58,309 nucleotides of DNA from the NCBI GenBank assembly GCA_964370795.1, contig CAYJME010000002.1:1-58309 (forward strand), read 5' to 3'. Position 1 is the stretch's first letter. The number at the start of each line of letters is the position of its first letter. Shown piece by piece: positions 8,669 through 17,012 of this stretch. The notes under the pieces were generated by a model. The model worked only from the letters and a program-made list of their open reading frames with translations. It ran no database searches and was not told where the DNA came from. Made by a program: the position numbers and the translations under genes. Source of the stretch: JAHFOW01 sp964370795 (GTDB lineage: Bacteria > Planctomycetota > Brocadiia > Brocadiales > Brocadiaceae).

Positions 8669-9226
8669 ATGGCATCTATAATTGAAACAAAAAGAGTAAC
8701 TTATGATGATTATGTTAAGATCGATGATAATAATCGCTATGAAATTTTTCATGGGGAATTGCGTATGGTTCCAGCTCCATCAACCGATCACCAAAGTATA
8801 TCCATCAATTTAGGTTCTTTACTATGGGAATATGTAAAAGAGAAAAAACTGGGAAAGATTTTCGAGGCGCCGACAGATGTTGTCTTTAATGACGACGAGG
8901 TGTTTCAACCGGATATTATTTTCATCAAAAAGGAAAATCTGGGCATCGTCCGTAAAAACGCAATTCATGGCATACCCGACCTTATCGTTGAAATACTATC
9001 TCCATCGTCTACCTTCTATGATACCGCAGAGAAAAAGGAAGTTTACCGGAAGTACGGGGTAAGGGAATATTGGCTGGTTTTCCCTGAAGAGAAAGCCATC
9101 GAAGTTTTGAGTTTGGAAAATGGCGCTTATTTTGAATATTGCAAAGTTAAAAAGAACGGATTGGTAAAATCCAAAACTTTGGATGGATTGGAAATAAACG
9201 TTACCGATGNNNNNNNNNNTTTTTGA
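8669..9226 (+). CDS. Uma2-family putative endonuclease, 3' end interrupted by assembly gap
   Basis: Uma2 (DUF820) proteins have a restriction-endonuclease-like fold. They are abundant in cyanobacteria and some planctomycetes; their true role is unknown. Family landmarks: YDDYVKIDDNNRYEIFHGEL at residues 11-30, VFQPDIIFI near 88-96, IPDLIVEILSPSS near 109-121, and YRKYGVREYWLV near 133-144. Residues Asp92, Glu115 and Lys129 could form a PD-(D/E)XK-type site. The last codons run into ten N (9210-9219), so the C-terminus is not reliable, although about 180 residues is close to full length. It appears monocistronic, with a repeat directly upstream. Confidence 0.85.
   Translation: MASIIETKRVTYDDYVKIDDNNRYEIFHGELRMVPAPSTDHQSISINLGSLLWEYVKEKKLGKIFEAPTDVVFNDDEVFQPDIIFIKKENLGIVRKNAIHGIPDLIVEILSPSSTFYDTAEKKEVYRKYGVREYWLVFPEEKAIEVLSLENGAYFEYCKVKKNGLVKSKTLDGLEINVTDXXXXF
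9210..9219. other. Assembly gap (10 N)
   Basis: Ten undetermined bases inside the end of the Uma2 gene. Ten N is a common placeholder for a gap of unknown size, so the true distance between the flanking genes may differ. Confidence 0.98.
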
Positions 9227-9319
9227 TTTATAACTCTTTGAGTAATTTTAATAACCAGATACGTCGCGAACAAACTCGTTTGTCCGTGATTTGTATATAT
9301 TTTTTAGGTGGATAATCAC

Positions 9320-10144
9320 ATGAGTTTACTTTTAGGCGCAGCAATTACGTTAGGTATATTAGGTATGGTCTTTGGTATTGGCCTGGCCATAGCCTCCGAC
9401 AAATTCGCAGTTAAAGTCGACCCTCGCATAGATAGTATCAACGAAGTACTACCGGGCGCAAATTGTGGCGCATGCGGTCAGCCTGGCTGTAGTGGTTTTG
9501 CACAGGCGGTTGTAGAAGGCAAGGCGCCCGTAAGCGGATGTACGGTAGGTCAGGATGCCGTGGCCAAACTGGTAGCAAATATCATGGGCGTCAAAGTTGA
9601 AGACAAGGAACGTTCTGTCGCCGTGGTCATGTGCCATGCGCGGGGCGTTAAAAACAAATTCACTTACAATGGGGTAAAAGATTGTCGTGCCGCGCATCTT
9701 GTTGGAGGCGGTTTTCTGGGCTGCGATTACGGCTGTCTTGGTTTGGGTACCTGTGTGGAGGCATGTAAGTTTGAAGCGATGTACATGGGCAAAGATGGCC
9801 TTCCCAAAGTTATTGAGGAACGGTGCACAGCATGTGGAAAATGCGCAGCAGTATGTCCCCGGAAACTTATCAGTATAGTGCCCGTATCAAAAATGGTGCA
9901 CGTTCGCTGCAAGTCTCTCGATAAAGGAGCTGTTGCAAAAAAAATCTGTCAAGATTCCTGTATTGCCTGCAAGCGGTGCGAAAAGATATGTCCCTATGAT
10001 GCTATCCACGTGCAGAACAACCTTGCCGTAATTGATTATAACAAATGCACATCCTGCGGAAAGTGCGTGGAGGTCTGTCCGAATCACACCATTATTAATT
10101 ATGCGCACGAACGAAGCCGCGACAAACAAGCCGTATTAACCTAG
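9320..10144 (+). CDS. rnfB: RnfB-type polyferredoxin subunit
   Basis: RnfB is the iron-sulfur subunit of the Rnf complex, which couples ferredoxin:NAD+ electron transfer to ion pumping at the membrane. The 274-residue protein has one N-terminal membrane helix (residues 3-25). It is followed by the RnfB cluster ANCGACGQPGCSGF and then a cysteine-rich half with CTACGKCAAVCP, SCIACKRCEKICP and CTSCGKCVEVCP plus CDYGCLGLGTCVEAC, giving several [4Fe-4S] sites. I chose ATG 9320 because AGGTGG lies 8 bases upstream; the in-frame GTG at 9308 is part of that site. No other rnf gene is next to it, so either the complex is encoded elsewhere or this is a stand-alone redox protein. Confidence 0.9.
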   Translation: MSLLLGAAITLGILGMVFGIGLAIASDKFAVKVDPRIDSINEVLPGANCGACGQPGCSGFAQAVVEGKAPVSGCTVGQDAVAKLVANIMGVKVEDKERSVAVVMCHARGVKNKFTYNGVKDCRAAHLVGGGFLGCDYGCLGLGTCVEACKFEAMYMGKDGLPKVIEERCTACGKCAAVCPRKLISIVPVSKMVHVRCKSLDKGAVAKKICQDSCIACKRCEKICPYDAIHVQNNLAVIDYNKCTSCGKCVEVCPNHTIINYAHERSRDKQAVLT

Positions 10145-10171
10145 ATGTCATTATTGGTAACTCTTTAGCCA

Positions 10172-10208
10172 ACTGAAGTATGCCAGGCTTTAGAAATCAA
10201 ACTTCAGT
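10172..10208. repeat. Inverted repeat between rnfB and rsmE
   Basis: An 8-bp perfect inverted repeat (ACTGAAGT / ACTTCAGT) with a 21-base loop lies in the 78-base gap upstream of rsmE. It lacks a T-run, so it is not a clear terminator. It could be a leader hairpin or a binding site. Confidence 0.35.
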
Positions 10209-10222
10209 ATTAACTCTCATAC

Positions 10223-10957
10223 ATGCATCAAAACCGCTTTTATATTCCCTGTACGCCAACAACGCAGGAAGTCTGGATCGATGGTAACGAGGCACACCAT
10301 ATCATCCGTGTTAAACGGGCAAAAGAGGGCGAGAAAATTACCCTCTTCAATGGAAAGGGATATGAGTACTTTGGACATATTCAAGAAATATTAAAAGATA
10401 AATTAAAAGTATTTATTGAACAAACCCGCCTCGTCGATAGAGAAGCGCTCATTGAAATTACCATCGCCTTTTCCGTCCCCAAGGGAAAACACTCCACATT
10501 CTTAATCCAGAAATGCGCAGAATTGGGCGTAAAGACATTGATTCCCCTTTCCTGCGAACGAAGCGTCGTAGATATCGGCGGGAAATCCACAGAGAAGATT
10601 GAACGATGGGATAAGATCGTAATTGAGGCGTCCAAACAGTGCAAACGAAACCTGTTGACTCAGATAGAAGCGGCAATGCCATTCGCCGATTTCATAAAAA
10701 CAGTGGGGTGTTATGACCTGGCGCTTATTGCATGTACAGAAACAGATACCATAACCCTAAAAAAGGCACTCCACGAACACCAGCAGGCAAAAATGATACT
10801 TTGCCTTGTTGGACCGGAAGGCGGATTTACCCATAACGAAGTAATTATGGCAAAGGAGCGTGGATGTATTCCCGTCAGCATAGGCCATTCGACGTTAAGA
10901 ATTGAGACTGCAGCCATTGCAATTTCCTCGATGCTTCTCTATGCTTATTCTGAGTAA
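10223..10957 (+). CDS. rsmE: 16S rRNA (uracil-N3)-methyltransferase
   Basis: RsmE methylates U1498 (E. coli numbering) of 16S rRNA. It is a SPOUT-class enzyme with a trefoil knot. The 244-residue protein shows the PUA-like N-terminus (FYIPC ... EAHHIIRVKRAKEGEKITLFNGKG). The SPOUT core has KCAELGVKTLIPLSCERSVV, CLVGPEGGFTHNEV near residues 193-206, and SIGHSTLRIETAAI near residues 217-230. It is convergent with mnmG, with a palindromic element between them. Confidence 0.95.
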   Translation: MHQNRFYIPCTPTTQEVWIDGNEAHHIIRVKRAKEGEKITLFNGKGYEYFGHIQEILKDKLKVFIEQTRLVDREALIEITIAFSVPKGKHSTFLIQKCAELGVKTLIPLSCERSVVDIGGKSTEKIERWDKIVIEASKQCKRNLLTQIEAAMPFADFIKTVGCYDLALIACTETDTITLKKALHEHQQAKMILCLVGPEGGFTHNEVIMAKERGCIPVSIGHSTLRIETAAIAISSMLLYAYSE

Positions 10958-10994
10958 AAGAGGCCTTCGGCGACTTGCAGTTTTAATTGTCCTG

Positions 10995-11081
10995 TGGTAG
11001 GAGCCGTCTCCTGACGGCAACTGGCAATATAAGACGGCATGCGCATGTGCCCTGTCGCCAAACAGGAGTTGGCTCCTGCCA
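10995..11081. repeat. Small palindromic element with about 27-bp inverted ends
   Basis: The left end at 10995-11021 (TGGTAGGAGCCGTCTCCTGA...) and the right end at 11054-11081 are imperfect reverse complements. Each end also contains its own internal AGGAG/CTCCT palindrome. It lies between the convergent genes rsmE and mnmG. This architecture is typical of REP/MITE-type dispersed repeats, and it may also act as a bidirectional transcription barrier. Confidence 0.65.
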
Positions 11082-11136
11082 AAAACTTTGAAATTCCTAT
11101 GCAATTAAATTATTTATCGACAATAGTGCTTACTAA

Positions 11137-12957
11137 CTATTTTTTGTTTTTTGTCTTTCCTGCAAGATAGATCATAAGTATGGAAATATCCGCAGGGGAA
11201 ACACCGGAGATGCGGGAGGCGTGTCCTAAAGAAATGGGCTGTATCCGGGAAAGCTTCTGGCGTGCTTCTTTTCTCAATTCGGGGACGCTATCATAATCAA
11301 TCCATGATGGAATTTTGTAATCTTCCATCTTTTTAAACTTTTCTATCTGCTGCTGCTGCCTTTCTATATACCCTTTGTATTTTACCTCAATCTCTACCTG
11401 TTCTTTTACCTCCCTTGATATGTGTTGTTGACGAAGATAATCGTCCATATTGACGATATCTTCAAAGGTTCGATCGGGCCGGCTCAATATTTTTGCTAAT
11501 GTGTCAGGCCCTGTCATTTTTTTATTTAAATACGTGAGCATCCCGGAAATCGCGCATTCCTTTTCGACTAATTTTTGCCACTGCTGGTCGGAAATAAGTC
11601 CGTAGCGGTATCCGTATTTCATCAACCGCCTGTCTGCGTTATCCTGCCTCAGGAGTAGCCGGTACTCTGCGCGCGAGGTAAACATGCGATACGGCTCTTG
11701 TGTACCTTTGGTAACAAGGTCATCAACAAGCACGCCAATATACGCCTCGGAACGATCCAGGATAAACGGTTCTTTCCCCTGAATTTTCAACGCCGCATTG
11801 ATACCCGCCATAATGCCCTGAGCAGCGGCTTCTTCGTAACCGGACGTCCCGTTAATTTGGCCTGCATGAAAGAGGTTTTCTATTAGTTTCGTTTCTAAAG
11901 ACGGTTTGAGTTGTATGGGCGGCACAAAGTCATACTCAATGGCATAGCCATATCGCACAATCTCTGCGGTTTCTAAGCCTTTTATTGAGTGAACGATTTC
12001 CTCCTGTACATCATGGGGCATGCTCGTGGAAATCCCGTTACAATAAACCTCAAGGGTGTCAAGTCCTTCCGGCTCTAAAAATATCTGGTGTTGTTCCTTT
12101 CCTGAAAACCGTACAATTTTATCTTCCAAAGACGGACAATAGCGAGGCCCAATGGACTTAATCTGACCCGAGTACATTGGCGCACGGTTCAGGTTTGCCG
12201 TAATAATCTTGTGGGTGTCCGGATTCGTGTATGTTATATAGCAGGGAACCTGCAACCGGTCAATTTTTTCCGTGGAAAAGGAAAATGGTTGCGGATTTTC
12301 ATCGCCATGCTGGGGAGTAAGTGTTTCATAATGTATTGTCCGGCCATTGAGACGCGGCGGCGTTCCCGTCTTGAGACGCCCTACCTCGAACCCAAGCTTT
12401 CGCAAAGAATCCGACAATTTTTCCGATGAAAGTTCCCCAATCCGTCCACCCGATGTAATATACTCGCCAATATGAATCAATCCCTTTAAAAACGTACCCG
12501 TAGTAAGGATGACGGTCTTTGTTTCGTATTTTAAGCCACTTTGACCTATGATACCCATTACTTTTCCATCACGTACCATAAGGCTATCAACAATTTCCTG
12601 TCTTAAAAAAAGATTAGCCTGGTGTTCCAACCTCTTTTTCATGGATAACTGGTAGGCCTTTATATCGGCCTGGGCACGGGGGGAATGGACAGCGGGGCCT
12701 TTTTTGGTGTTGAGCATACGGAACTGGATTGATGTTTCATCGGTAACCTTTGCCATCTCGCCGCCGAGGGCGTCAATCTCCCGAACTAACTGGCCCTTTG
12801 CAAGACCGCCGATAGCAGGATTACACGACATTTGCGCAATAGTATCGAGGTTAATGGTGAGCAGCGCCGTTCTCATTCCCATGCGGGCAGAGGCAAGGGC
12901 AGCCTCACAGCCGGCATGTCCGGCGCCAACCACAATTACATCAAAATCTTTTTGCAT
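11137..12957 (-). CDS. mnmG: tRNA uridine-5-carboxymethylaminomethyl synthesis enzyme MnmG (GidA)
   Basis: FAD protein that, with MnmE, modifies the wobble uridine of certain tRNAs. At 606 residues it is close to the usual 620-630. The FAD-binding VIVVGAGHAGCEAALASARMG is at residues 7-27. ISCNP-like MSCNPAIGGLAKGQLVREIDALGG (43-66), the glycine-rich TGTFLKGLIHIG and the C-terminal SRISGVSPADISILMIYL are all present. It starts 3 bases after the rny stop, so the two genes are probably translated from one message. Confidence 0.96.
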   Translation of the reverse strand: MQKDFDVIVVGAGHAGCEAALASARMGMRTALLTINLDTIAQMSCNPAIGGLAKGQLVREIDALGGEMAKVTDETSIQFRMLNTKKGPAVHSPRAQADIKAYQLSMKKRLEHQANLFLRQEIVDSLMVRDGKVMGIIGQSGLKYETKTVILTTGTFLKGLIHIGEYITSGGRIGELSSEKLSDSLRKLGFEVGRLKTGTPPRLNGRTIHYETLTPQHGDENPQPFSFSTEKIDRLQVPCYITYTNPDTHKIITANLNRAPMYSGQIKSIGPRYCPSLEDKIVRFSGKEQHQIFLEPEGLDTLEVYCNGISTSMPHDVQEEIVHSIKGLETAEIVRYGYAIEYDFVPPIQLKPSLETKLIENLFHAGQINGTSGYEEAAAQGIMAGINAALKIQGKEPFILDRSEAYIGVLVDDLVTKGTQEPYRMFTSRAEYRLLLRQDNADRRLMKYGYRYGLISDQQWQKLVEKECAISGMLTYLNKKMTGPDTLAKILSRPDRTFEDIVNMDDYLRQQHISREVKEQVEIEVKYKGYIERQQQQIEKFKKMEDYKIPSWIDYDSVPELRKEARQKLSRIQPISLGHASRISGVSPADISILMIYLAGKTKNKK

Positions 12958-12960
12958 ACA

Positions 12961-14517
12961 CTACTTGGCGTGTTCAACGAAGCGGGTCTCCCGGATAACG
13001 GTAACAACAACTTCTCCTGGATATTCCAGTTGTTCTTCGACTTCCCTCGCTATGTCATAGCACATCTTGGCGGCAACCTTGTCATTTACCTTTTCAGGAC
13101 ACACCAGGACTCGTATCTCTCTTCCCGCCTGAATGGCATAGGCACCCTCAACCCCGCTGAAAGCGGTGGCAATACTTTCGAGTTTCTCGAGGCGTTTGAT
13201 ATACTTCTCAAGGGTTTCTCTTCTCGCTCCCGGCCTGCCGGCAGAAATAGCGTCTGCGGCGCTCGTCAGCACAGTATAAACAGACTCGACAGGTTTTTCC
13301 TCATGATGCCCGCCAATTGCATTCACGACTTCCGGTCTTTCGTCATAGCGTTTCGCAAGGTCGGCGCCTGCTATCGCATGCGTGCCTTCCATCTCAGGGC
13401 CGATTGCCTTACCAATATCATGCAACAAGCCGCATCGCTTGGCCAATGCAACATCAAGCTTCAGTTCACCGGCAAGAATACCCATGAGGTTGCTCACTTC
13501 GATGGAATGCTGCAACTGATTTTGCCCATAACTTGTCCGGTATTTAAGCCGGCCAAGAAGTTTTATTATTTCCGGGTGTATATTATGAATCCCTAATTCA
13601 AAGCATGTTTGTTTACCCGTTTCCTGGATAATTTGTTCAATTTCCTTTTCCGTTTCTTTCACAACCTCTTCGATATGTGCCGGGTGAATTCTGCCATCAA
13701 TAATCAATTTTTCCATAGATTGCCGGGCTATTTCACGGCGGACACTATCAAAACCGGAAAGTACGATTACGCCGGGGGTATCATCTACAATAACGTCTAT
13801 ACCTGTCGCCTTTTCAAATGCACGAATATTCCTGCCCTCACGCCCGATAATGCGCCCCTTCATTTCATTATTCGGAAGCTCAATGGCGCTGACAATGTTT
13901 TCTGCCGTATGGGTCGCAGCGCATCGCTGGATTGCGGTACTAATTAATGATACGGCCGTTTGTTCCGCATTTTCCTTTGCCTCGTTAATTTTGTGCACAA
14001 TCAATTCGGAACATTTTATTTCCAGCTCCTTTTCTAGCCGGCCCAATAAAAGTTTTTCGGCCTCCGTTTTTGATAAATCGGCCATTTTAAGAAGCGCCTT
14101 ATTTTGCTCATCTATAGCCTTTTCCAGTTCCTGTTTCTTTTCGTCAAGCTTTTTTTCCTTCAGTGCAAAATTAGCCGTGAGGGTATCGATGTACCTTTCC
14201 TTCTTGGTGAGTAATTCCATCTTACGCTCAAGGTTATCTTCCCTTTTGCTAAGCCTTTTTTCCTGTAACCGCAACTCCATCTTGGTTTCCTGAGTTTCCT
14301 TTTCAAATGACTCCCTGCGTTGATACAACTCGGCTTTCGTGGCAAGTTCTGCCTCCTTCTTGATCCTTTCGGCCTCACGTTGGGATTCTTCTAAAAGTTC
14401 CTTAATCCTCCTTTCGCTGGCTAATTGTTTTTTCTTGGAAACAACAATACAAATGAAGTAGCCAATACCAACGCCTACCGGAAGAAGGATGTACATCAAT
14501 ATTTGGAACAGCAGCAT
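12961..14517 (-). CDS. rny: Ribonuclease Y
   Basis: Membrane-anchored endoribonuclease that starts bulk mRNA decay. The 518-residue protein has the family's order: an N-terminal membrane helix (residues 4-26), a long charged coiled coil (about 35-200), a KH domain with GRIIGREGRNIRAFEKATG near residues 216-234, then an HD phosphohydrolase domain with the HD pair in RCGLLHDIGKAIGPEMEGTHA. Its gene is directly upstream of mnmG. The gene-poor 800 bases upstream probably contain its promoter. Confidence 0.96.
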   Translation of the reverse strand: MLLFQILMYILLPVGVGIGYFICIVVSKKKQLASERRIKELLEESQREAERIKKEAELATKAELYQRRESFEKETQETKMELRLQEKRLSKREDNLERKMELLTKKERYIDTLTANFALKEKKLDEKKQELEKAIDEQNKALLKMADLSKTEAEKLLLGRLEKELEIKCSELIVHKINEAKENAEQTAVSLISTAIQRCAATHTAENIVSAIELPNNEMKGRIIGREGRNIRAFEKATGIDVIVDDTPGVIVLSGFDSVRREIARQSMEKLIIDGRIHPAHIEEVVKETEKEIEQIIQETGKQTCFELGIHNIHPEIIKLLGRLKYRTSYGQNQLQHSIEVSNLMGILAGELKLDVALAKRCGLLHDIGKAIGPEMEGTHAIAGADLAKRYDERPEVVNAIGGHHEEKPVESVYTVLTSAADAISAGRPGARRETLEKYIKRLEKLESIATAFSGVEGAYAIQAGREIRVLVCPEKVNDKVAAKMCYDIAREVEEQLEYPGEVVVTVIRETRFVEHAK

Positions 14518-15228
14518 TTTATGATTATGAACCGATTTGTCGGGATCATCCTCCAGAAATGAATAAAAAATAACCGTTTTCTATTAAATGGGAAAGGTCG
14601 AGAAAATACAACAAATTGATACTTTGGATGAGGTGAAACCTAATCGAAATGTCGGGTTGAACAGAACAGGGGTTGAACAGACGGGATCCGGGGAAGATTT
14701 CTTTTTAAAAAAAAGTACTTACATACGGCATCACAGTAATGATTAATATACCTGAGGAGCGTAACAGCAGTGTACCAGTTAAACCACCATTTTAATACCT
14801 TGCATCCCAAAGTAACCATACAGTACCTACGCAAGAATCTTTCTTCGAAGTCCACAAGAATTGTCCGGAAACGACCGTCAGCAAAACGTAAAACAACACA
14901 TCGTATATGAAAAAAAACAAATCTTACAAGAAAACTATAGAAATCCATATGATATGCTGTTTTTTGTTCATTTTTCCAACTGTTCTGAATTGAAAAATTA
15001 CTTACCATGAATGACATTTTCTTAGATTAAACCTTCTCAACCTTTTACAAAACCTGAAATAAATAACCCAGGCTGAACACTATCGAGCTTTAAATTTCCC
15101 GAAATTTTATCCTATATTTTTCATCAAGTCAAGTTATTTTATATCTTTATTAGTAAACGGTTTAAGAACGTGTTAATCACAAATAAAAACCCCCCGTTTT
15201 CGATATTTTATTGATATTTGCTTGATGC
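14518..15228. other. Gene-poor stretch upstream of rny
   Basis: About 700 bases with no gene I can support. A 125-codon minus-strand frame (14640-15017) is rich in Phe, Arg and Cys, has no good ribosome-binding site and resembles no family known to me. It could be a chance frame or a decayed gene. The stretch lies between divergent rny and the lipoyl-protein gene and presumably holds the rny promoter. Confidence 0.5.
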
Positions 15229-15257
15229 TTGACAAGCAAATTATCGTTAAGTATAAT
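15229..15257 (+). promoter_or_regulatory. Consensus sigma-70 promoter for the lipoyl-domain gene
   Basis: A perfect -35 TTGACA (15229-15234) and perfect -10 TATAAT (15252-15257) are separated by the ideal 17 bases. This is the best promoter in the window. It lies 72 bases upstream of the start codon at 15330, which is preceded by AAGGAG. It predicts strong constitutive expression. Confidence 0.88.
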
Positions 15258-15329
15258 TCAACTCCTTTAATTTTAAAGGAATTTGTGTAATTTGCGGTGC
15301 AATTGCTTTGATAATTAAGGAGAAACTAT

Positions 15330-15647
15330 ATGAGAGTTGAAGTAGAATTCCCAGACGTGGAGGGAAATAACGGAGACGAGGCAACGGTTTCGTTTTGGTA
15401 CGTAGAAGAAGACGAAGAGGTTGAAGAAGGGGAAGACCTTGTCGAGATGATCACGGAAAAAACAACATTCAACGTTTCGGCGCCAGTATCTGGTAGATTG
15501 GTTGAAATACTTGCACAGGAGGGCGATGTGGTAAAGGTGGGCGACATCATAGCATATGTTGAAACAGAAGAGGACGAAGAAGACGAGGATTACGAAGAGG
15601 AGGAAGAAGATGCTGAGGAAGAAGAAGATGAGGATGATGAGGATTAA
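15330..15647 (+). CDS. Stand-alone lipoyl-domain protein with acidic tail
   Basis: A 105-residue protein made only of a biotinyl/lipoyl attachment domain (residues 1-80) plus a tail of nearly all Glu/Asp (about 79-105). The attachment turn reads Thr-Glu-Lys44-Thr-Thr-Phe, followed by the conserved APVSG and EGDVVKVGDIIAYVE. This matches E2-type lipoyl domains (typically DK[AV]) rather than the AMKM of biotin carriers, so Lys44 is the predicted lipoylation site. No E2 core, E1 or E3 gene is adjacent. It has the strongest promoter and ribosome-binding site seen here, so an abundant soluble carrier is likely. The partner enzyme is unknown. Confidence 0.85.
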   Translation: MRVEVEFPDVEGNNGDEATVSFWYVEEDEEVEEGEDLVEMITEKTTFNVSAPVSGRLVEILAQEGDVVKVGDIIAYVETEEDEEDEDYEEEEEDAEEEEDEDDED

Positions 15648-15688
15648 ATTTCCTCTCCATTCCAGAATATTTCTTTAATTCAATTACA

Positions 15689-15817
15689 GGGCTGTCCAAA
15701 AAGTAAAATTTCATTCAGTTTTTTTGTCGAATATTTTCGTATTTATACCAGGATATATTTTCATTCTCCTTTAAATAAATTCATACGTTCATGAGCGATA
15801 TGGCTTTTGGACAGCCT
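15689..15817. mobile_element. MITE-like element with GGCTGTCC ends
   Basis: An approximately 128-bp non-coding element flanked by inverted ends (GGCTGTCCAAAAAG at 15690-15703 and CTTTTGGACAGCC at 15804-15816). A related pair of ends occurs at about 29599-29697. It has no coding capacity, so it would need a transposase in trans. It lies between the lipoyl-protein gene and holB. Confidence 0.7.
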
Positions 15818-15839
15818 CATTATACATGAAATTTAATGC

Positions 15840-16868
15840 ATGTCTTTTAAAAACATTTCCTGTCAAAACCGCATTGTAGAATTATTTAGAAACGTAATCA
15901 CCAAGAGCCGTTTATCTCATGCCTATATTTTTACCGGTCAGGAAGGCGTTGGAAAGACCCTATTCTCCAGAGAATTGGCAAAGGCGGTTTTTTGTCAGCG
16001 CCCTGATCCGGATGCGTGCGATACTTGCAATATATGTCAGCGAATTGACAATAACAATTACTCCGATTTATTTCTGATATCGCCGGAAAAAAATAGCCGG
16101 GTAATAAAAATAGAACAACTTAAATATCTCCAGGAGGTCTTAAACGTCAAACCCCTGGAATCAAAACATAAAATGGTAATCATCCAGTCGGCAGACAGGA
16201 TGAATGAGGCATCATCCAATTGTTTGCTCAAAACCCTGGAAGAACCGCCTGCCTACGCCCTCATCATCCTCATTGCAACCTCCCTGGAATCTGTTAAAGA
16301 TACGATACGGTCACGCTGTCAAATAATCCGGTTTTCACCTTTATCGATACAGGTAGTAAAAGACATCCTCATAAACAATTTACACCTGGAGCATAAACAA
16401 GCAGAGCGACTGGCATTCATATCAAATGGCAGCGTGGAAAGAGCCGCACTACTTTCAGACTCAGGCGCCCTTGAAAAGAAAAACTGGCTTGTCGACCACC
16501 TTCTTACCTTAAAACCCGATGATAATTTGACGTTTTCAAAAGAATTAATCAGTGAATGGCATATCCAGGATTTAGATGTTTTAGAAGAAAAACGCGCCTT
16601 TGTCAAAGAACTTCTATTTTCATTCCTTCTCTATTATCGGGATTTGCTCGTGTGTAAAATTGGCGGGCGCAATTTGCCTGTCTATCATACGGATTGGCGG
16701 GATACATTATTATCAAAGAGCGCTTCGTTTTCAGAGGATATGCTCTTCCAAATTATCCATATAATAAAGACATCCCTGGAATATCTTGATGCAAATGCCA
16801 ACATTAATTTGATGCTGGAAAATATGATAACAAAAATATTACAACTTCAATCCGGGAAATTTGTATAA
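15840..16868 (+). CDS. holB: DNA polymerase III subunit delta'
   Basis: Clamp-loader subunit. The 342-residue AAA+ protein has a Walker A GQEGVGKT at residues 33-40, a zinc-binding CDTCNIC segment near residues 60-66, the SADRMNEASSNCLLKTLEEPP block typical of delta', and the sensor motif DTIRSRCQIIRF. The SRC motif supports delta' or tau/gamma; the length and lack of a C-terminal extension favour delta'. A MITE-like element lies just upstream and no clear ribosome-binding site is visible. Confidence 0.92.
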   Translation: MSFKNISCQNRIVELFRNVITKSRLSHAYIFTGQEGVGKTLFSRELAKAVFCQRPDPDACDTCNICQRIDNNNYSDLFLISPEKNSRVIKIEQLKYLQEVLNVKPLESKHKMVIIQSADRMNEASSNCLLKTLEEPPAYALIILIATSLESVKDTIRSRCQIIRFSPLSIQVVKDILINNLHLEHKQAERLAFISNGSVERAALLSDSGALEKKNWLVDHLLTLKPDDNLTFSKELISEWHIQDLDVLEEKRAFVKELLFSFLLYYRDLLVCKIGGRNLPVYHTDWRDTLLSKSASFSEDMLFQIIHIIKTSLEYLDANANINLMLENMITKILQLQSGKFV

Positions 16869-17012
16869 TGTAAATAAAGCCAAAATATGTTGCAGGACAT
16901 AAGGAATTCATCGTACAAGATAATTCCTAACCCAAACGAACCGGGATGCGAAGTGCGGGTGGTTCATTCCCCGCCCAAATGCAAACCACAAAACATACAG
17001 GAGGAGGAGAAA

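Noticed and set aside
14640..15017. 125-codon minus-strand open frame
   Set aside because: Unusual composition, no good ribosome-binding site and no family resemblance. Kept only as part of the gene-poor stretch.
16887..17012. 42-codon N-terminal extension of the HD-GYP regulator
   Set aside because: The strong GGAGGAGGAG site directly before ATG 17013 and the normal start of the receiver domain there favour the shorter protein.
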